Shown piece after piece: positions 12,716 through 25,400 of a DNA stretch of 64,000 nucleotides. Origin of the DNA: Jacaranda mimosifolia (taxonomy: Eukaryota; Streptophyta; Magnoliopsida; Lamiales; Bignoniaceae); the NCBI GenBank assembly GCA_018894105.1, contig CM032121.1:20866730-20930729 (forward strand), written 5' to 3'. The position numbers were made by a program, and so were the translations under genes. The notes below the pieces were generated by a model. The model searched no databases, was not told the DNA's origin, and worked only from the letters and a program-made list of their open reading frames with translations. The number at the start of each line of letters is the position of its first letter. Positions within the stretch are counted from its first letter, which is position 1.

Positions 12716-13281
12716 TTGAGCAACTGGACGCTGATGGACTTGCCAGCAATGAGTTAATATCTTTAGCTAATGGTCCCGACACGCAAGTGAAACATTATAC
12801 AGGTTGCAATGTCAATGGCTTTAGATTCCATACCATAGACCGTGAGAATAACAGAAAAACCCAAAATAGTGGAGTAGTTGTGGAGGGAGAGCATAATAAG
12901 AAAATTATTGACTTTTATGGTGTCCTTACAAATGTTATTGAGGTTGATTATTTACAAGGGGATAAGAGGGTGTTGATCTTCAAATGTGATTGGTGGAATG
13001 TCAATGATAGATCAGGGATTTAAAAGGGTAGAAATTCAAATATAATCAGTGTGAATATTCATAAAACCTGGTACAAGGACCAACCATTTGTTTTGGCATA
13101 TCAAGTAAGGCAAGTTTTCTACATTCAAGATTTGAAATTAGGAAAAAATTGGTGCATTGTGGAGAAGACACAACCTCATGGATGTTATGATGTTCCCAAA
13201 CAAAATTGCATAGAACCAAAAATTCTTGAAAATCCTTACCAAGATGAAGAACCTGAAGAACCATATTTCTTTCAAGACTAA
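12716..13281 (+). pseudogene. CACTA TNP2-type transposase, C-terminal remnant
   Basis: After a splice-acceptor-like ATAG at 12711-12715 the frame reads SLANGPDTQVKHYTGCNVNG, then GVVVEGEHNKK, DFYGVLTNVIEVDYLQG and FKCDWW. This is the DUF4216-type region at the C-terminus of plant En/Spm transposases. A TAA at 13021 interrupts it. The frame resumes with HKTWYKDQPFVLAYQVRQVFY and ends in an acidic tail (DEEPEEPYFFQD) at 13281. The internal stop and the missing upstream catalytic domain make this a pseudogene. The Transposase_24-type gene begins 170 bp downstream on the same strand, as usual in these elements. Confidence 0.8.
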
Positions 13282-13450
13282 GTTCAAGACCATCTTCATT
13301 TAAGTTATTCAATAATTGTATGATTTATATTTGGACCATCTTCATTTGAACTATCTTCTTTTTATATTCAATTTTCAAATTAATATTGTGATATTTTATT
13401 TGTGGCTTAATGAGTTAGAGCTATTTAATATGTATTTTTGTTGATTATAG

Positions 13451-15604
13451 ATGGGAGGGCCTGGAAAACGTGTTACTATGGGACAAAGTGAAGCATCCAT
13501 ACCATATAAAGGCAACCATTTTCATCCATATTCAAATGATTCTCAAGTATCCCAACCCATAAACAATCTTAATCCAAATGAGGAGATTATTAGCAATAGT
13601 ACCAATACAAGTAAATTCACTCTCTAACCTTATTTATTTAGCGATGCTATTAGTTTTACACTATTAACATATCGGCTTATATTAGTTTTAAAATTCTAAT
13701 GCAATCAATTCTTTGGCAAGAAGTAAGAAAAGATGAAGAACTCGAAATGTGGCACTATCTAGAAGAAAAAATGCCAATGAGAAGCTTATGATTGATATAC
13801 CAAAGGAGGTTAATAGAATTGTGGGTGTGAATATTCAATTTGCTATCACTGAATTAAGTTGCCTGACAAGAAGATTTGCACCTCTCAAAGTGACCAAATG
13901 GGCCAAAATTCAAGAGGATAAAAAGCTAAGTTTGTTAAAATATTTCAAAGTATGCAAACTTTTTTTCATGTGATATTTATATCCATATTTTTAACTGAAT
14001 GTCTTAATTCATTAATTAGTTAATGATATATAGGGATCTTTCAGGTCTGGAGAAAGTTTGCGTTGTGATGGAGTTATTTTCTCTCAAATGAACAAACAGA
14101 ATAGAAATTATCGCCACAAGCTTTACAAGAACTATTTCCTACAAGGCATCAGTCCACCACATGTAGATCTAGAAGATTGGGAATATCTCTGCAATTATTT
14201 TTCCTCAGAAGCGTATTAGGTATTTCAATTCATGATGTGTAAGAAGTTTAGATACTTAAAAAGGCATACAAACATTTAACTTTATGACTAAATTAAATGT
14301 GATCTTTATTTTAACTCTTAGCTTTGGTACAGAGAATTAGTAAGCATAATACAGAAAATCAAGCTATGCAAGATACACGACATATAGCTGGTTCAAAATC
14401 CTTTGCTCGATTTTGCAAAGAGAAGGTAAGTACCATTAAATATTTGTTGACAATTAAGTGAGAAAATGATAACTACAATCATTATATTTGTTTGTCTTTA
14501 TAGAAAGAGAAGAATGGAGATGTTGTGGGCCCTATTGAATTGTATAAACTAACTCGATATAAATATGACGAAGGGTCTGAGGAGGGGTGTTGGTTCGCTA
14601 AAATTGCAAAAGAGAATTATATAGGATTTCTTCTTTTTTAATTCTACACATGGCACGTATATGTTACTTATACATTAACCTTTTTTGAGTTTGTGTTATT
14701 TATGAAAATGTTTAATTTACATTGTGCTTGACTTGAGCTGTTGATTGATGTTGTGGATAGATATGTTTTCTTATTGATAAATATATTGATGGTGGTGGTT
14801 TGGTGATTGTTTTTAGGGCTTTCTTAGTATAGTGGCAGCAATCACTATTGCTATTTTGATCACTTGTTAGTTGTGTAAAGTTTGGTGATCTCTACTGAAA
14901 AAATTTCTTTTTCTTTTTTCCATAGTTTTGAGTATTAGAAGCAACAAACTAGAAGTGCGGATAAAATTTACTTTAATTTAATTCTCTAACTTTAGTTTGT
15001 TACCTTTTATTGTATCATTTATTGTATACTAGTAATATATACTATTTTTTGTACCATAGGCAAAAATGGTGGATCGCCGAATTGAAAGAGAAATAGCAAG
15101 TGAAAGTCTAGTAGATGATGAGCAAATTTGTGCTAAAGTTTTAGGATACAAATCTGATTATATCCGTGGTATGGGCCTGGTCCAAAACCCAGTAGATCAT
15201 TGTCAAAGAAAAGTTATCGAGAAGAGTTAGATGAGGCAAAGTGAAATGCCAAGACAGCTCAAGAACGAGCTGAGAAAGCTGAGCAGCAAGTCTTAGTATT
15301 TTCTGAGCAATTGGAAAATCAAAAGTCTATGGTTGAAGAGCTAAAAGAAGGCATAGCTACAAATCAGAAGGCAATGCTAGAAAGTCAAAAGTTTACATAT
15401 GAGATAATGACCTTCTTTCAACAATTTCGTCAAACAAGCCAATTCTCAACTTCATCACCTAAGTATATATCAAGATTGCTTCCTTTTTTAAATTTTTTAA
15501 TTTATTTAACTATTAACATTTCTTTATTATATGTTAGGTTTTTTGTAAGGCTAATCCACAATCAACCAAGCATTCATACATCAGCATATGGATTTGCTTC
15601 ATAG
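13451..15604 (+). pseudogene. CACTA second gene, Transposase_24 (Ptta/En/Spm) type, multi-exon
   Basis: Exon-like blocks separated by AT-rich introns: 13451-13610 (starts MGGPGKRVTMGQSE), about 13720-13950 (IPKEVNRIVGVNIQFAITEL), 14036-14219 (NYRHKLYKNYFL, then WEYLCNYF), 14325-14425 with a GTAAGT donor (RHIAGSKSFARFCKEK), 14504-14640 after TTTATAG (GPIELYKLTRY) and 15060-15460 after CCATAG (MVDRRIERE, then a heptad-rich coiled coil). The RHKLYK / GSKSFAR / ELYKLTRY order is that of plant CACTA accessory proteins, which bind subterminal repeats. In-frame stops near 13736 (TGA), 14217 (TAG) and 15240 (TGA) disable it. A short possible last exon ends at 15604. Confidence 0.75.
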
Positions 15605-17200
15605 AACTTTCAAGATTCTAATAATGAATTTGATGTGTTTGTTCCTCTTTTCTTTGCCTTTATTTTTCAAGATGATTTCTTAATTTCTTAGAATTTTTTC
15701 TATTTATCTTTTGTATTTAAGTAATATTTTTAATTTCATTATAAATTTGCAAGTGAGCCTGAGCTGTGAGAATTATTCTAAGTAATACTTTTAATTTTGT
15801 TATAGGTTTGCAAGTAAACCAGGGCCTGCGATAATTATTCTAAGAGGTTTCCAGGTACTGGGTGTTACATTTAGTTTTGTGTATCAAATTTCATTAAAAA
15901 AAAACTAATTTTCTTTAATTAACCATCTTTTTAATATGTTGTAGGAGCCAAATTGACTTGATTCTTTTAATGATCATGGAAGTCGCTATTCCATGTTTTC
16001 AAGGTTAGCCACATAAATAAGTTATGATATTTGAGAATGATACTTTTTAATTGATGCATTTTTCTGTACCACAGTCATTATAATTTGGGATTTGTGATAT
16101 GGGTTCGAATAGTACAATTGAGAAAACCAACATTTTGTGGAGGGATATAACTAAGGAGATTTTGGAGTCAGATGTTCACAAGGAGAAAGATGCTATCGTG
16201 GATCCATCAATTGTTTATCCTGGTTGTAATCTCCTCAATCCTATTAGTACTTGTGCTTTTCATGCATGTCTTTGTTTGTCTTTACTAAATTATCTTTATT
16301 CAAGAAAAGTTACTGCTTTTGTTCAATATATACCTGACATTATGCCTATTGCTTGAGTTAAGTTTACCTTTGATGTGCATCTAACTTTTTTGAGGACTTA
16401 CTAAGGAAAGGCATTACAGTAATAATACTCAGTAAAAGGCTTCATGTTCTACTGATTTACTTCGATTGCATCATATTTTTGTGGATGACCATGTTTCTTT
16501 TTAGGATGGAAACAACTCCATTTTGTGTTACTACAGTGTTGTTAGTTATGCTCATAAGTGTCTCTTCATTCTATGTAGCTTTGTTACCTTAATGTATTGC
16601 TACAATATCTATGCTACTGTCATGCCTTTATTGATTTCTTGTAGAGTTTGATTGAATTATCACTTGCTAGATCAACCGAAGTATTGATGACTGGATAAGT
16701 CTAAGTATGCTTGGTGATACTACAGGAGAACCATTTCAAGGTTATTATCTTATAAATTACTGATAAATTTATTTATTCAAGGTTATTATCTTATTTATTG
16801 TAAAAATTATTTTGCTTATTTTCAGATTGAAGATGGGGAAGAGCTCACAGGCATCTACAGTCGAAATATTCTAGGATACTTTGAGAATTCTTTGGATGAG
16901 TTGTACATATATCAAACATGATTGAGATTGAACCATATATTTATTTATTTATTTTGATATATTTCTTAAAGAAATCAAAATATGATTTTAGGGATTGTGA
17001 ACGTACTACTAAGTTTCTTTTATAAATTGGTGCTATGATAGTGATATTGTTTTATAATCAGCTAATTGAAAAATATGTAGGATATTTATGGGATTGATAA
17101 GAATACATGATATTGTGGGATTGATAAAATACAGGATTGAGAAGGGAAAATGATTGATAATAATGCAGGATAAAGCTGGGGATTGAGGTATAGCAAAGAA
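15605..17200 (+). other. CACTA interior, 3' part without recognised coding sequence
   Basis: AT-rich sequence between the accessory gene and the right terminus. One open frame of 85 codons at 16099-16356 starts MGSNSTIEKTNILW and matches no family I know. Two copies of a GTTTGCAAGTRARCC/TGAGCCTGAG-like block near 15750 and 15810 form a short direct repeat. Confidence 0.4.
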
Positions 17201-17204
17201 GAAA

Positions 17205-17545
17205 AAAGTGGCAACATGAATTCTTGTCACCAAATATAGTACTTTTTGTGACAACTTATTCCTTGTCACTAAACATAACATGTTTTGTGACAAAAAATTT
17301 ATTTTTTAGTGATGAATTGTGTTGTCACTAATTAGATATGAGTTAGTGACAACACTCTTTTATTGTCATTAAACTTAAGAGCTCAATGTGACAAAACTCT
17401 TTTATTGTCACCATAGAGATTTAGTGACATAGGTATAGTTACAACATTGTGACAAAAATTTATTGCCACTAAATTTAATTAGTGACAAGATTTTAATATT
17501 TTGTGACAATAGAGGTTGTCACTCAAAAACTCACTTGTTGTAGTG
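17205..17545. repeat. CACTA right subterminal array and terminal repeat
   Basis: About ten alternating copies of TTGTCAC / GTGACAA motifs at 25-40-bp spacing, ending in TTGTTGTAGTG. The complement starts CACTACAACAAGTGAG, the defining terminus of the CACTA superfamily. The next three bases are TAA, but the partner copy of a 3-bp target duplication was not found at the left end. Confidence 0.85.
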
Positions 17546-17548
17546 TAA

Positions 17549-19983
17549 TTATTCATTACTAGAAGTGTGAAAATATTTTCAAACCATAATTGTTTCAATA
17601 AATTATCTGAATATAATACCTATAATATTAAATTAATATAGTTTGAGAATTTTCTAATATATTTATATGTAAAATTTATGACTTACAAAAGAATTATAAA
17701 GTTGCCACGACCATCATTGCGAGAAAAATGCATTTAGGTATTAATTTCACAAAAATCCAACTTCGTAGATATTGGAGAGAATGAACCTAACAAATCTACC
17801 AAGTCAGTGGCTCGAATGCCTAATTCATAACCATCCCTCTCCTTGCCTCAATATTAGTAGCATGTTAGCATGGAACCAGCAGTCCATAGAAAAAGAGCTT
17901 GAAGGCTCTATGAATTTCCCTAGCCCGGATTGAAATGAAAAGAGTCTTGAACCTGTTGACATGGTTGGGGGATGGTGGTAAAGAAGTGGATTGAAAAGTA
18001 AGACTTCAATTAGATACTTAAGTGTGGATTAATGGGAATAGGTACGCAATACATCTTTGCCCATTCTTCATCACTCAATTAAAAGGTGAATTTAGATCCT
18101 TCAAACATGGGGCTGCAAATAGTGGTGCCTCCTTCATAGTTTGGAGTTATTATGTTAGGCTCTATATATGGAGAATAAAAGATAACCTCTGTCATTTGTA
18201 CATTAGATATGAAAAGATTCCAGTTAGCTGGCACTATTTCAATTATGTCCTCATCCCAAATATTAGTTGTTCGTATTGTGTGGATAAAAACACTTACTGA
18301 ATTGGGTTCAATCCCTTCCCAATATGATGGAGTAAGTAGGTTTGGCTTCAACCATGAAGAAAGCTACAGTGGATGATCATGTCTTCACTGTGATGTTAGT
18401 AATAAGTATCCCCAAGATGGTTGTTGAGTAAATCATACCTTCTTAAATTGGTAGCAAAGAGGTCAACCTTTACATTGCCTAACTTTTTCAATGTGGGAAA
18501 AACCATTATGTTTAATATTGCATCTCGTAGGAAAAAAAATCTTCTAATTGGTCTTCCATTGATGTGGATTTTGACATATAGGGGTTTAAGTGTTTGGTCA
18601 CAAGCATTCTTGGCCTTTTTAGTTGTACTTTTTCTAGTTTAGGTGTTGGGCCCTCTCCTCACAAACTTGGCCGCTCAATTTTGGCTACAAACACATCTCC
18701 CTCTAGTTCCTTCACATCTACTTGTCTATAAACTTGCCTAGCAACAAACCAATAGCATTTATAAGCGTTGCAATCTTAACTTTGGAAATGACAGGCTACT
18801 TTCTCTATTCTTCTTATTTGTTGGAGATCGGCTAATGAGTCCAATGGCCTTTGGTCACTTATTAGTTGATTTTGATTTTCTTCTTGCTTATTCATTCTTC
18901 TATGTAAATCTCTTAATATGTTGCCTCTGCTTTTAGATATGACCCAAATTTGAAGATAGTGAGCACTGACTTATTTTTCTCTTAAGAGATTTGTTAATGA
19001 CCTATCGGTTAATTTTCACTTGAGCATTGAGTTGGACCATTTTAGATTGATTCAGGATGTCCTCATTGATGGTAGTGATTCAAAGAGTAGATACATCTTC
19101 TTCTATCTTGAACTTGATACTACATCCTGGCTTTGTTGAGGTTTGGTCGATGGCGAAGAAATCGGTTGAATATGAACTTCCTGGCTTTGCAAGCTAGCAT
19201 TGTTGTTTTAGAGAATGCTAGCCTCTTGAAAATTTAGGCTTATTAAACCTTATATTCCCTTCCTATATGGTGGATTTCCTCCAAGTCTTGTCGACTTCCT
19301 AAGCAAGAACGTTCCCTTTTATACTTCATTGTCAGTTATCTTAGCTTGTTAAAGGCTACCATGTTGCTGACATAGTTATGTGCCTTGAACCATTATACTT
19401 TGGCTGGTACATTCTTCTTTTGTAATTCTTTCTTTGTGATACATGTATAGGATGTACTTAATATGTCCGAGTGTGCCCCACCGATGTATTTGAAATAATA
19501 CTTTACTTGTCAATACCACTCCAACATTAAAGGAAAAAAAATATTGAACAACTATTAAAATGATTTCTTCTATTTGAACCTTGATCAACATAGTTATTAA
19601 TATAAAAAAGATATGCTATTAACTTTTCATTTGAAAAATTCATGGAATTAGCTTGTTTAATCATACCATAAAGGCGGAGTTATTTTCCTTTGGCTTGTTT
19701 GACTAAGAAATTACTAAACTTGATAGTTTTTTTTTTCCAATAACATACATTTGAAGCTTTTGTAACTGAAATACTCATAAGTGTAAATTATTAAACTAAT
19801 ATGATATGCCATCACCATGAAAATTAAATTGTTTGGTTCGAATAGGTCAACAACCTATTAAGTCCATTAAAACTTAAAAACATGTAAAAGTTATGTTGAA
19901 CCAATATAAGATTGTCATTACCTAGGCTAACAACTATTCTTCGGAGCTAAAAAGTATTTTTCCAAAATCGATACAAAATCAAA
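17549..19983. other. Unclassified sequence, no gene recognised
   Basis: Moderately AT-rich. Open frames exist on both strands at 18022-18351 (92 and 90 codons), overlapping antisense to each other, with no recognisable domain. The stretch 17880-19330 has more even base use than its surroundings and may be an old retroelement remnant, but I saw no gag, protease, RT or integrase motif in any frame. Confidence 0.35.
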
Positions 19984-19991
19984 TTAGCAAA

Positions 19992-20588
19992 TAGGGATGG
20001 AAATAGGTTAAGTTAGGCTAGGCTAGACTTTGGCTTAAATAGGCCAAACCTGCTATGCAGATGGCAAACTTGAGTCTCGCCTATTATCTATGATAGGCTT
20101 CTTCTTTTTTAATAGGCCTAACCTTTTTAATAAATTCTAAAGCCTTACCCCAATCTGAAAGCCTTCCTAAAAGCTTATTTTTTACTAAGGCTTCATTAAG
20201 TATAATCATCACATAGATCTAAATTTTTAATATACTCAAACTTGTAATAGACCTTGATAGGCAATAATTAAAATGATAAATAATAAATGCGTGATTATGA
20301 AAGTTCAAATTTAAGTATAAAATCATATCATTTCAACAAAAAACAATGCTAATCAAATACAATTAGCTATTTAATATTATATTATTATTGTGGTTGTTTA
20401 CATGGAGAAGATAAATGGACTAGCTTGTTAGGCTTTACAAGCTTTTAGAAGAGCCTAAGTCTAGCCTATTTAGTTAAAAATGCTACTTTTTAAACCTTGA
20501 CTTTTCATTAAATAGGCTAAGCCTAACTAGGCCATAAGTAGGCTGGCCAAAGGCCCCTGACAAATAGCCTAGCATATACTCATCCCTA
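19992..20588. mobile_element. Non-autonomous hAT-like element (597 bp)
   Basis: Flanked by a perfect 8-bp direct repeat TTAGCAAA (19984-19991 and 20589-20596). Termini are TAGGGATGG at the left and CATCCCTA at the right, a short inverted repeat. The sequence just inside is rich in TAGGC / GCCTA words in both orientations (TTAGGCTAGGCTAGAC and AGCCTAACTAGGCC). No coding frame. The 8-bp duplication and TAGGG-type ends fit hAT. Confidence 0.8.
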
Positions 20589-20603
20589 TTAGCAAAGCAA
20601 GAC

Positions 20604-20642
20604 CCTCAACCCCAATCCCAACCCCAACCCCAACCCCAACCC
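20604..20642. repeat. CCCCAA hexamer repeat
   Basis: About six units of CCCCAA with one CCCAAT variant, immediately right of the hAT element's duplicated target and followed by an A-rich run. It is not the usual plant telomere unit (CCCTAAA). Confidence 0.85.
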
Positions 20643-21068
20643 TTAGAAAAAAGAAAAGAAAAAAAATAAAAAAGATACAAACTTTTCCAGACAAGCCAAG
20701 GTCCAAGATGAGAGTCTAAGCTTAATATGGTGTATAGAATTTCAACTCAATAAGACAGATAAATAACTAGACTAGTGAAGAAATTAAGAATAAAAAGATT
20801 TCTTAAGAGTTAGAAGATATCCTAGCCAATGAAGATTAAAAAGAATTTTGATTTAAAATCAATGGGTGAGAAGACTAATTTTGCTAGTACTATTTGAAAC
20901 TAATTACCCTTGTAACACAAGGACATCATAGACATTCAACACATCTTTCTTAATACAACTTTCAGTATCATGGCACTTTGAAAATTGCATGCTAGCTTTT
21001 AGTTTTATTCACTTCCAAAATTTATTTTACTTCGAGAAACTAAAAGTATGCTCTTCGATCCTTTTTTC
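20643..21068. other. AT-rich spacer, nothing recognised
   Basis: An A-rich run at 20645-20680 followed by plain AT-rich sequence up to the Copia target duplication. No motif or open frame of note. Confidence 0.5.
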
Positions 21069-21073
21069 AATGT

Positions 21074-21710
21074 TGTTGATTATACCATGAAATTTAAGCT
21101 ACAAATGGAAAAAAATGAAGAAACAATGCAGAACGGACGAGACGGGTCGTTGGAGCACGCCCCGACGCGCTTTGGGAAAACACAAGGAAAGCATCGCCCA
21201 AGTGCGAAACTGAGCAGAACAGCTCACGAAACATGCTCGAGTGCAAGGAGGCAACACCTGGGCACAGCACAAACTAGAACCGCATACCCTAGCGTGCAGT
21301 GCATTGGAATGTTGCACCAGGGCGTAAGTTTTTTGCGCCCTGGTGCGGCGTGTTTTGCTGCCAAGGAGTTACATGCTCCAGGGAGCAAATCTTCCATGCC
21401 CCAGCACGGCACACAGGCCCATGGGCCGTTTGGCTATTTTTGATTAGGTATTTAAACCCGTTTCTTCCATATTGATTAGGGATAAACCCTATAAATTGAT
21501 TTTATACTGCTTTAGAGATTTTATCTCAGAACGAGGGAGTTGGGTGTTTCCATGAGATTTGTGGGACTTAGATTGTACTTGGCACTTTGATTTAGAATCA
21601 ATAAATCCATTTCTTTGTCGAATGGATTAGGCATATTATCGAACCACGATAAATATTGTTGTCTTTTCTCATTAAATAACTTTACTTTTATTTCTCAATT
21701 TTACTATTTG
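21074..21710 (+). repeat. 5' LTR of the 21-kb Copia element, inner end deleted
   Basis: Aligns with the 3' LTR at 25687-26336 from TGTTGATTATRCC to CTATTT. It then runs straight into GTAGAGAAAATTAATGGG, skipping the last 24 or so bases of the LTR and the primer-binding site seen in the sister element. The GC-rich centre (21120-21430) carries repeated CCTGGGC / GCGCC words and the tail has a TATTTAAACC TATA-like box at about 21448. Confidence 0.85.
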
Positions 21711-22480
21711 GTAGAGAAAATTAATGGGAAGAACAATTTTGGGTTGTGGAAGATAAATGTGCACGCTCTCCTATGTCAACAAGATTTACAGATAACGCTA
21801 AAAGGTAGAGATTTCTTACCAGGGAAGCTCACAAATGAGGAAAATGATGAATTTATAGCGAAGGCTCAAAGTACTCTGGTTTATTGTTGGCAGATAACGT
21901 ACTGAGAGAGGTCACCATAGAAAGTACACTAGGAGAATTGTGGTCAAAGCTGGAGAGTCTATATATGACAAAGTCCCTCACAAATTAGTTGTATTTGAAA
22001 GAATAGTTATACACATTGAGGATGAAGGGAGGTACATCTATTACTCAGCACATTGATTATTTTAATAAGATGATACTAGATCTCACCGGTATAGATGTAC
22101 TAATTGAGGATGAAGATCAAGCATTAATTTTTTTGTGCTCTCTACCTAAATCCTTTGAGTACTTGGTTACTACTTTGTTGTATGAGAGAGATACGACATC
22201 AATGGAGTATGTGAAGGCCTCATTGAATTCAAATGAGTTGAGAAAATATGTCCTCGGCAATAATGATAGTGAAAGTGGGGAAGGAATGGTTGCGAAGAGG
22301 AGACCGAAAGAAAGAGAAAGGAATAGAGGCCGATCTAAGTCTCGAAGCAAGCCTAGAACAAACGATAAATATTTTAGGTGTGGAGAAAAGGGGCACTGGA
22401 AATGAAATTGTCCAGAACGTAGAAAGGCAAAGGATTCAGGTAAATCTTCTTATCAGAAATAGGATGATATTGTAGGAATT
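21711..22480 (+). pseudogene. Copia gag (21-kb element)
   Basis: Encodes the retrotransposon capsid protein. The N-terminal block reads NGKNNFGLWKINVHALLCQQ, then the LTNEENDEFIAKAQ region. A frame change near 21900 is followed by MRMKGGTSITQHIDYFNKMI and LCSLPKSFEYLV, and then an Arg/Ser-rich linker. The zinc knuckle near 22370 reads YFRCGEKGHWK with the first cysteine replaced by tyrosine, and is cut by a TGA just before the last cysteine. A homologous gag with the same order is on the minus strand at 38893-40100. Confidence 0.85.
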
Positions 22481-22499
22481 ATTGAGCATGAGTCTGATG

Positions 22500-25400
22500 G
22501 TAGGCTTGTTCTCAATGTTACTAAGAGTCTTCTGAGTTCGGAGTCAATTTTAGATAGTGGTTGCTCCTAACATATGTGCCTACGAAAGGATTAGTTTACC
22601 ACTTATCAAAAATACAATGGTGGTAAAGTGCTCATAGGAAACGATACTTCTTGCAGAGTTGGAGGGAATGGCACAGTGAGCAATAGAATGCAAGACGGTA
22701 TTGTGAGGGCGCTGATAGATGTGAGTTATGTTTCTAATTTGAAGAAAAATTTAATTTTGCTAGGTAATCTAGATAAAAATAATTATGAGTACAGAGCTCG
22801 AGATGGAGTTCTGCGGGTTTCCAAGGGTGCTCTGCTAATCATGAAGGGGAATAAGAGGAATGATCTTTACATATTGCAGGGTAGTACAGTTTCTCATACT
22901 GTTGTAGTTTCTTCATCAATCAATAATACTACGATATTGTGGCATATGTGGCTTGGGTATATGAGTGAGAGGGGAATGTCAGAACTGAGCAAACAAGGTT
23001 TGCTTTTTGGAGAGAAGACTAGGAAGCTAGATTTCTTTGACCAGTGTGTTCTTGGCAAGCAACATAAGGAAGTTCAGCACTGCAATTCACAAGACCAAGA
23101 GCACTTTACATTACATTCACTCAGATCTTTAGGGGCCATCTCAAGTTTCCTCAGAGCAATGTTCTTGGTGCTAACATTTATTGATGACTTCTCATAGAAA
23201 GTATAGGTGTACATGTTGAAGCAAAATGATAAAGTATTTTTCAACTTCAAGTAATGGAATCGATAAGCAGATAAATAGGGGATCAAACGCTTGAGGACTG
23301 ACAATGGATTAGAATTTCGCAACAAGGAATTTCTAGAGTTCTAGGATAAGGAAAGGATTGTGAGGCATCACACAGTTGTACATACACCACAGCAGAACAG
23401 AGTTGCAAAATGGATAAACAGGACTATTTCGAAGAAAGCTAGATGCATGCTCTTTAATGCTAGATTATCCAAGAATTTTTAGGCAAAAGCAATTAATACT
23501 TCTTGCTATTTAGTGGATAGGTCACCATCGACTGCTTTGGACTGCAAGACACTAATGAAAGTTTGGTCCGGGTCTCCAGTTAATTACTCAAATTTGAGTG
23601 TATTGAGGTGTCTAGCCTATGCTCATGCTCGCGATGGGAAGCTTAAGCGGAGGGCTAGGAAGTGCATATTCTTAGGCTATACAGCTAGAGTCAAGGGTTA
23701 TCCTTTGTGGTTTACTGATGACAAGGGCTCCAAGGTAATTATCAGTAGAGATGTAATATTCGATGAGTCTGCTATGATGAAAAGATGGGGTAGGGTGAAA
23801 GTAGTCAACAGGGCATTAAGGAGAAGGTGGAGTTTGATATTGATACTCCACAAGTTTCAAAGGGGAAACAGAATGTGGTAGATGAAGCTAGTGGGAGCTC
23901 ATTATCACTTAATCAGCAGCAAGAAAATGATTCACTAGAGAACTATCATTTGGCTCGCAATAGAGAGAGGAGGTAGATCAAAACACCATAGCGATCTGTA
24001 TATTCAGATTTGGTTGCTTAAACTTTGAGTTCGGTCAAGGAGTTTGTGGGTGATGATCCAGTTACATATAAAGAGGCCATTTCTCGTCCACATTTTGATA
24101 CATAGATAGCAGTTATGAGTAAAGAAATAGAGTCTCTACATAATAATAGCACATAGGAGTTGGCCCAAAGGGCAAAAAAGTTGTAGGGTGCAAATGGATC
24201 TACAAGAAAAGATAAAAAAAAAGAAGGATTCTCGTGGTTGGGGATGCAAGATATAAGGCGCGACTAGTTTCTAAAGGCTTTTCTCAAATAGAGGGAGTTG
24301 ACTTCTATGAGTTTTTCTCCCCAATTGTAAAGCATACTTCTATTTGCGTAGTACTTGCCATGGTAGCTTTATTTGATACAGAACTTGAGTAAATGGATGT
24401 AAAAATAGTGTTTCTGCATGGTGAGTTGGAGGAAAATTTTACAGCAGTCAACTAGAGGGATTCATTGTTTTCGAAAAGGAAAATCAGGCATGTCTTTTGA
24501 AGAGGTCTTTGTATAGCTTGAAACAATCCCCCAGGCTGTGGTATAAGAGATTTGATGCTTTTATTACCAAGATTCTATATACTAAAAGCATTTATGATTG
24601 TTATGTATATCATAAGAAATGTAGTGATGGCCTTCTTGTTATTTGTTGTTGTATGTTGATGATATGTTGATTACCTCTAGAAACATATTTGAGATCATAA
24701 TTTTAAAGGCTTAGTTGAGTGATGAATTTAAGATGAAGGATTTGGGAAGTGTGAAGAGGATATTGGGCATGGAGATCATCCAAGATAGATATTATGGGTT
24801 GTTGTACTTGTCTCAAAAAAATTATATTGAGAAAGTACTTTGGCGTTTTGGGATGGATAAGTCCAAGCCAATTAGTACATCATTTGTAGCTCATTTCATG
24901 CTCTCATCAGATCTATCACCGAGTATTGAGGAGAAGATGGAGCACATGTCTAATGGGCCTATGCTAGAGGAGTTGGTAGTTTGATGTACGCCATGGTGTG
25001 TAATGGGCCTGATATTTCACATGCAGTTAGTGTTGTGAGCAGGTACATGCACAAGCCAGGAAAGACTCATTAGCAGGCAATGAAATGGATTATGAGGTAT
25101 CTGAGAGGCTCTGTAGATTGATGTTTGAAGTACAGTCAATTGATTTCTACCACTAGAATTGTTGGCTATGTGGATACTGATTATGCCGGAGATTTGGACA
25201 GTAGAAGATCTATGACAAGCTATGTGTTTTATGTTTCGTGTTGTATAGTTAGCTGAAAGACGACTTTGCATTCATCAGTTGCATTGTCCAAAACAGAGGA
25301 TGAGTACATGGCTTTAACTGAAGGCGTGAAGGAAGGCATTTAGCTAAAGGGGTTGATTGATGGTATAGGTATGAGTTCTGATATTACTATAGTATTTTGT

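Larger units (their letters stand above)
10141..17548 (+). mobile_element. Decayed CACTA (En/Spm) DNA transposon
   Basis: The right end reads TTGTTGTAGTG at 17535-17545, the complement of a CACTACAA terminus, followed by TAA. Both ends carry dense subterminal repeats with the core TTAGTGACAACTTG / TTGTCACTAA. Inside, in the order usual for the superfamily, are the C-terminal part of a TNP2-type transposase and then a multi-exon Transposase_24-type gene. The left terminal CACTA sequence was not found, so the left boundary is the first subterminal repeat. Stops in both genes show the copy is inactive. Confidence 0.8.

Noticed and set aside
18022..18351. Overlapping open frames of about 90 codons on both strands
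   Set aside because: Neither has a recognisable domain; overlap on both strands is typical of chance.
20604..20642. Interstitial telomere
   Set aside because: The unit is CCCCAA, not the CCCTAAA of most plants, and the tract is very short.
21048..21443. 131-codon open frame on the plus strand with a Cys/His-rich look
   Set aside because: It starts outside and runs into the GC-rich part of the Copia 5' LTR; there is no matching frame in the 3' LTR.
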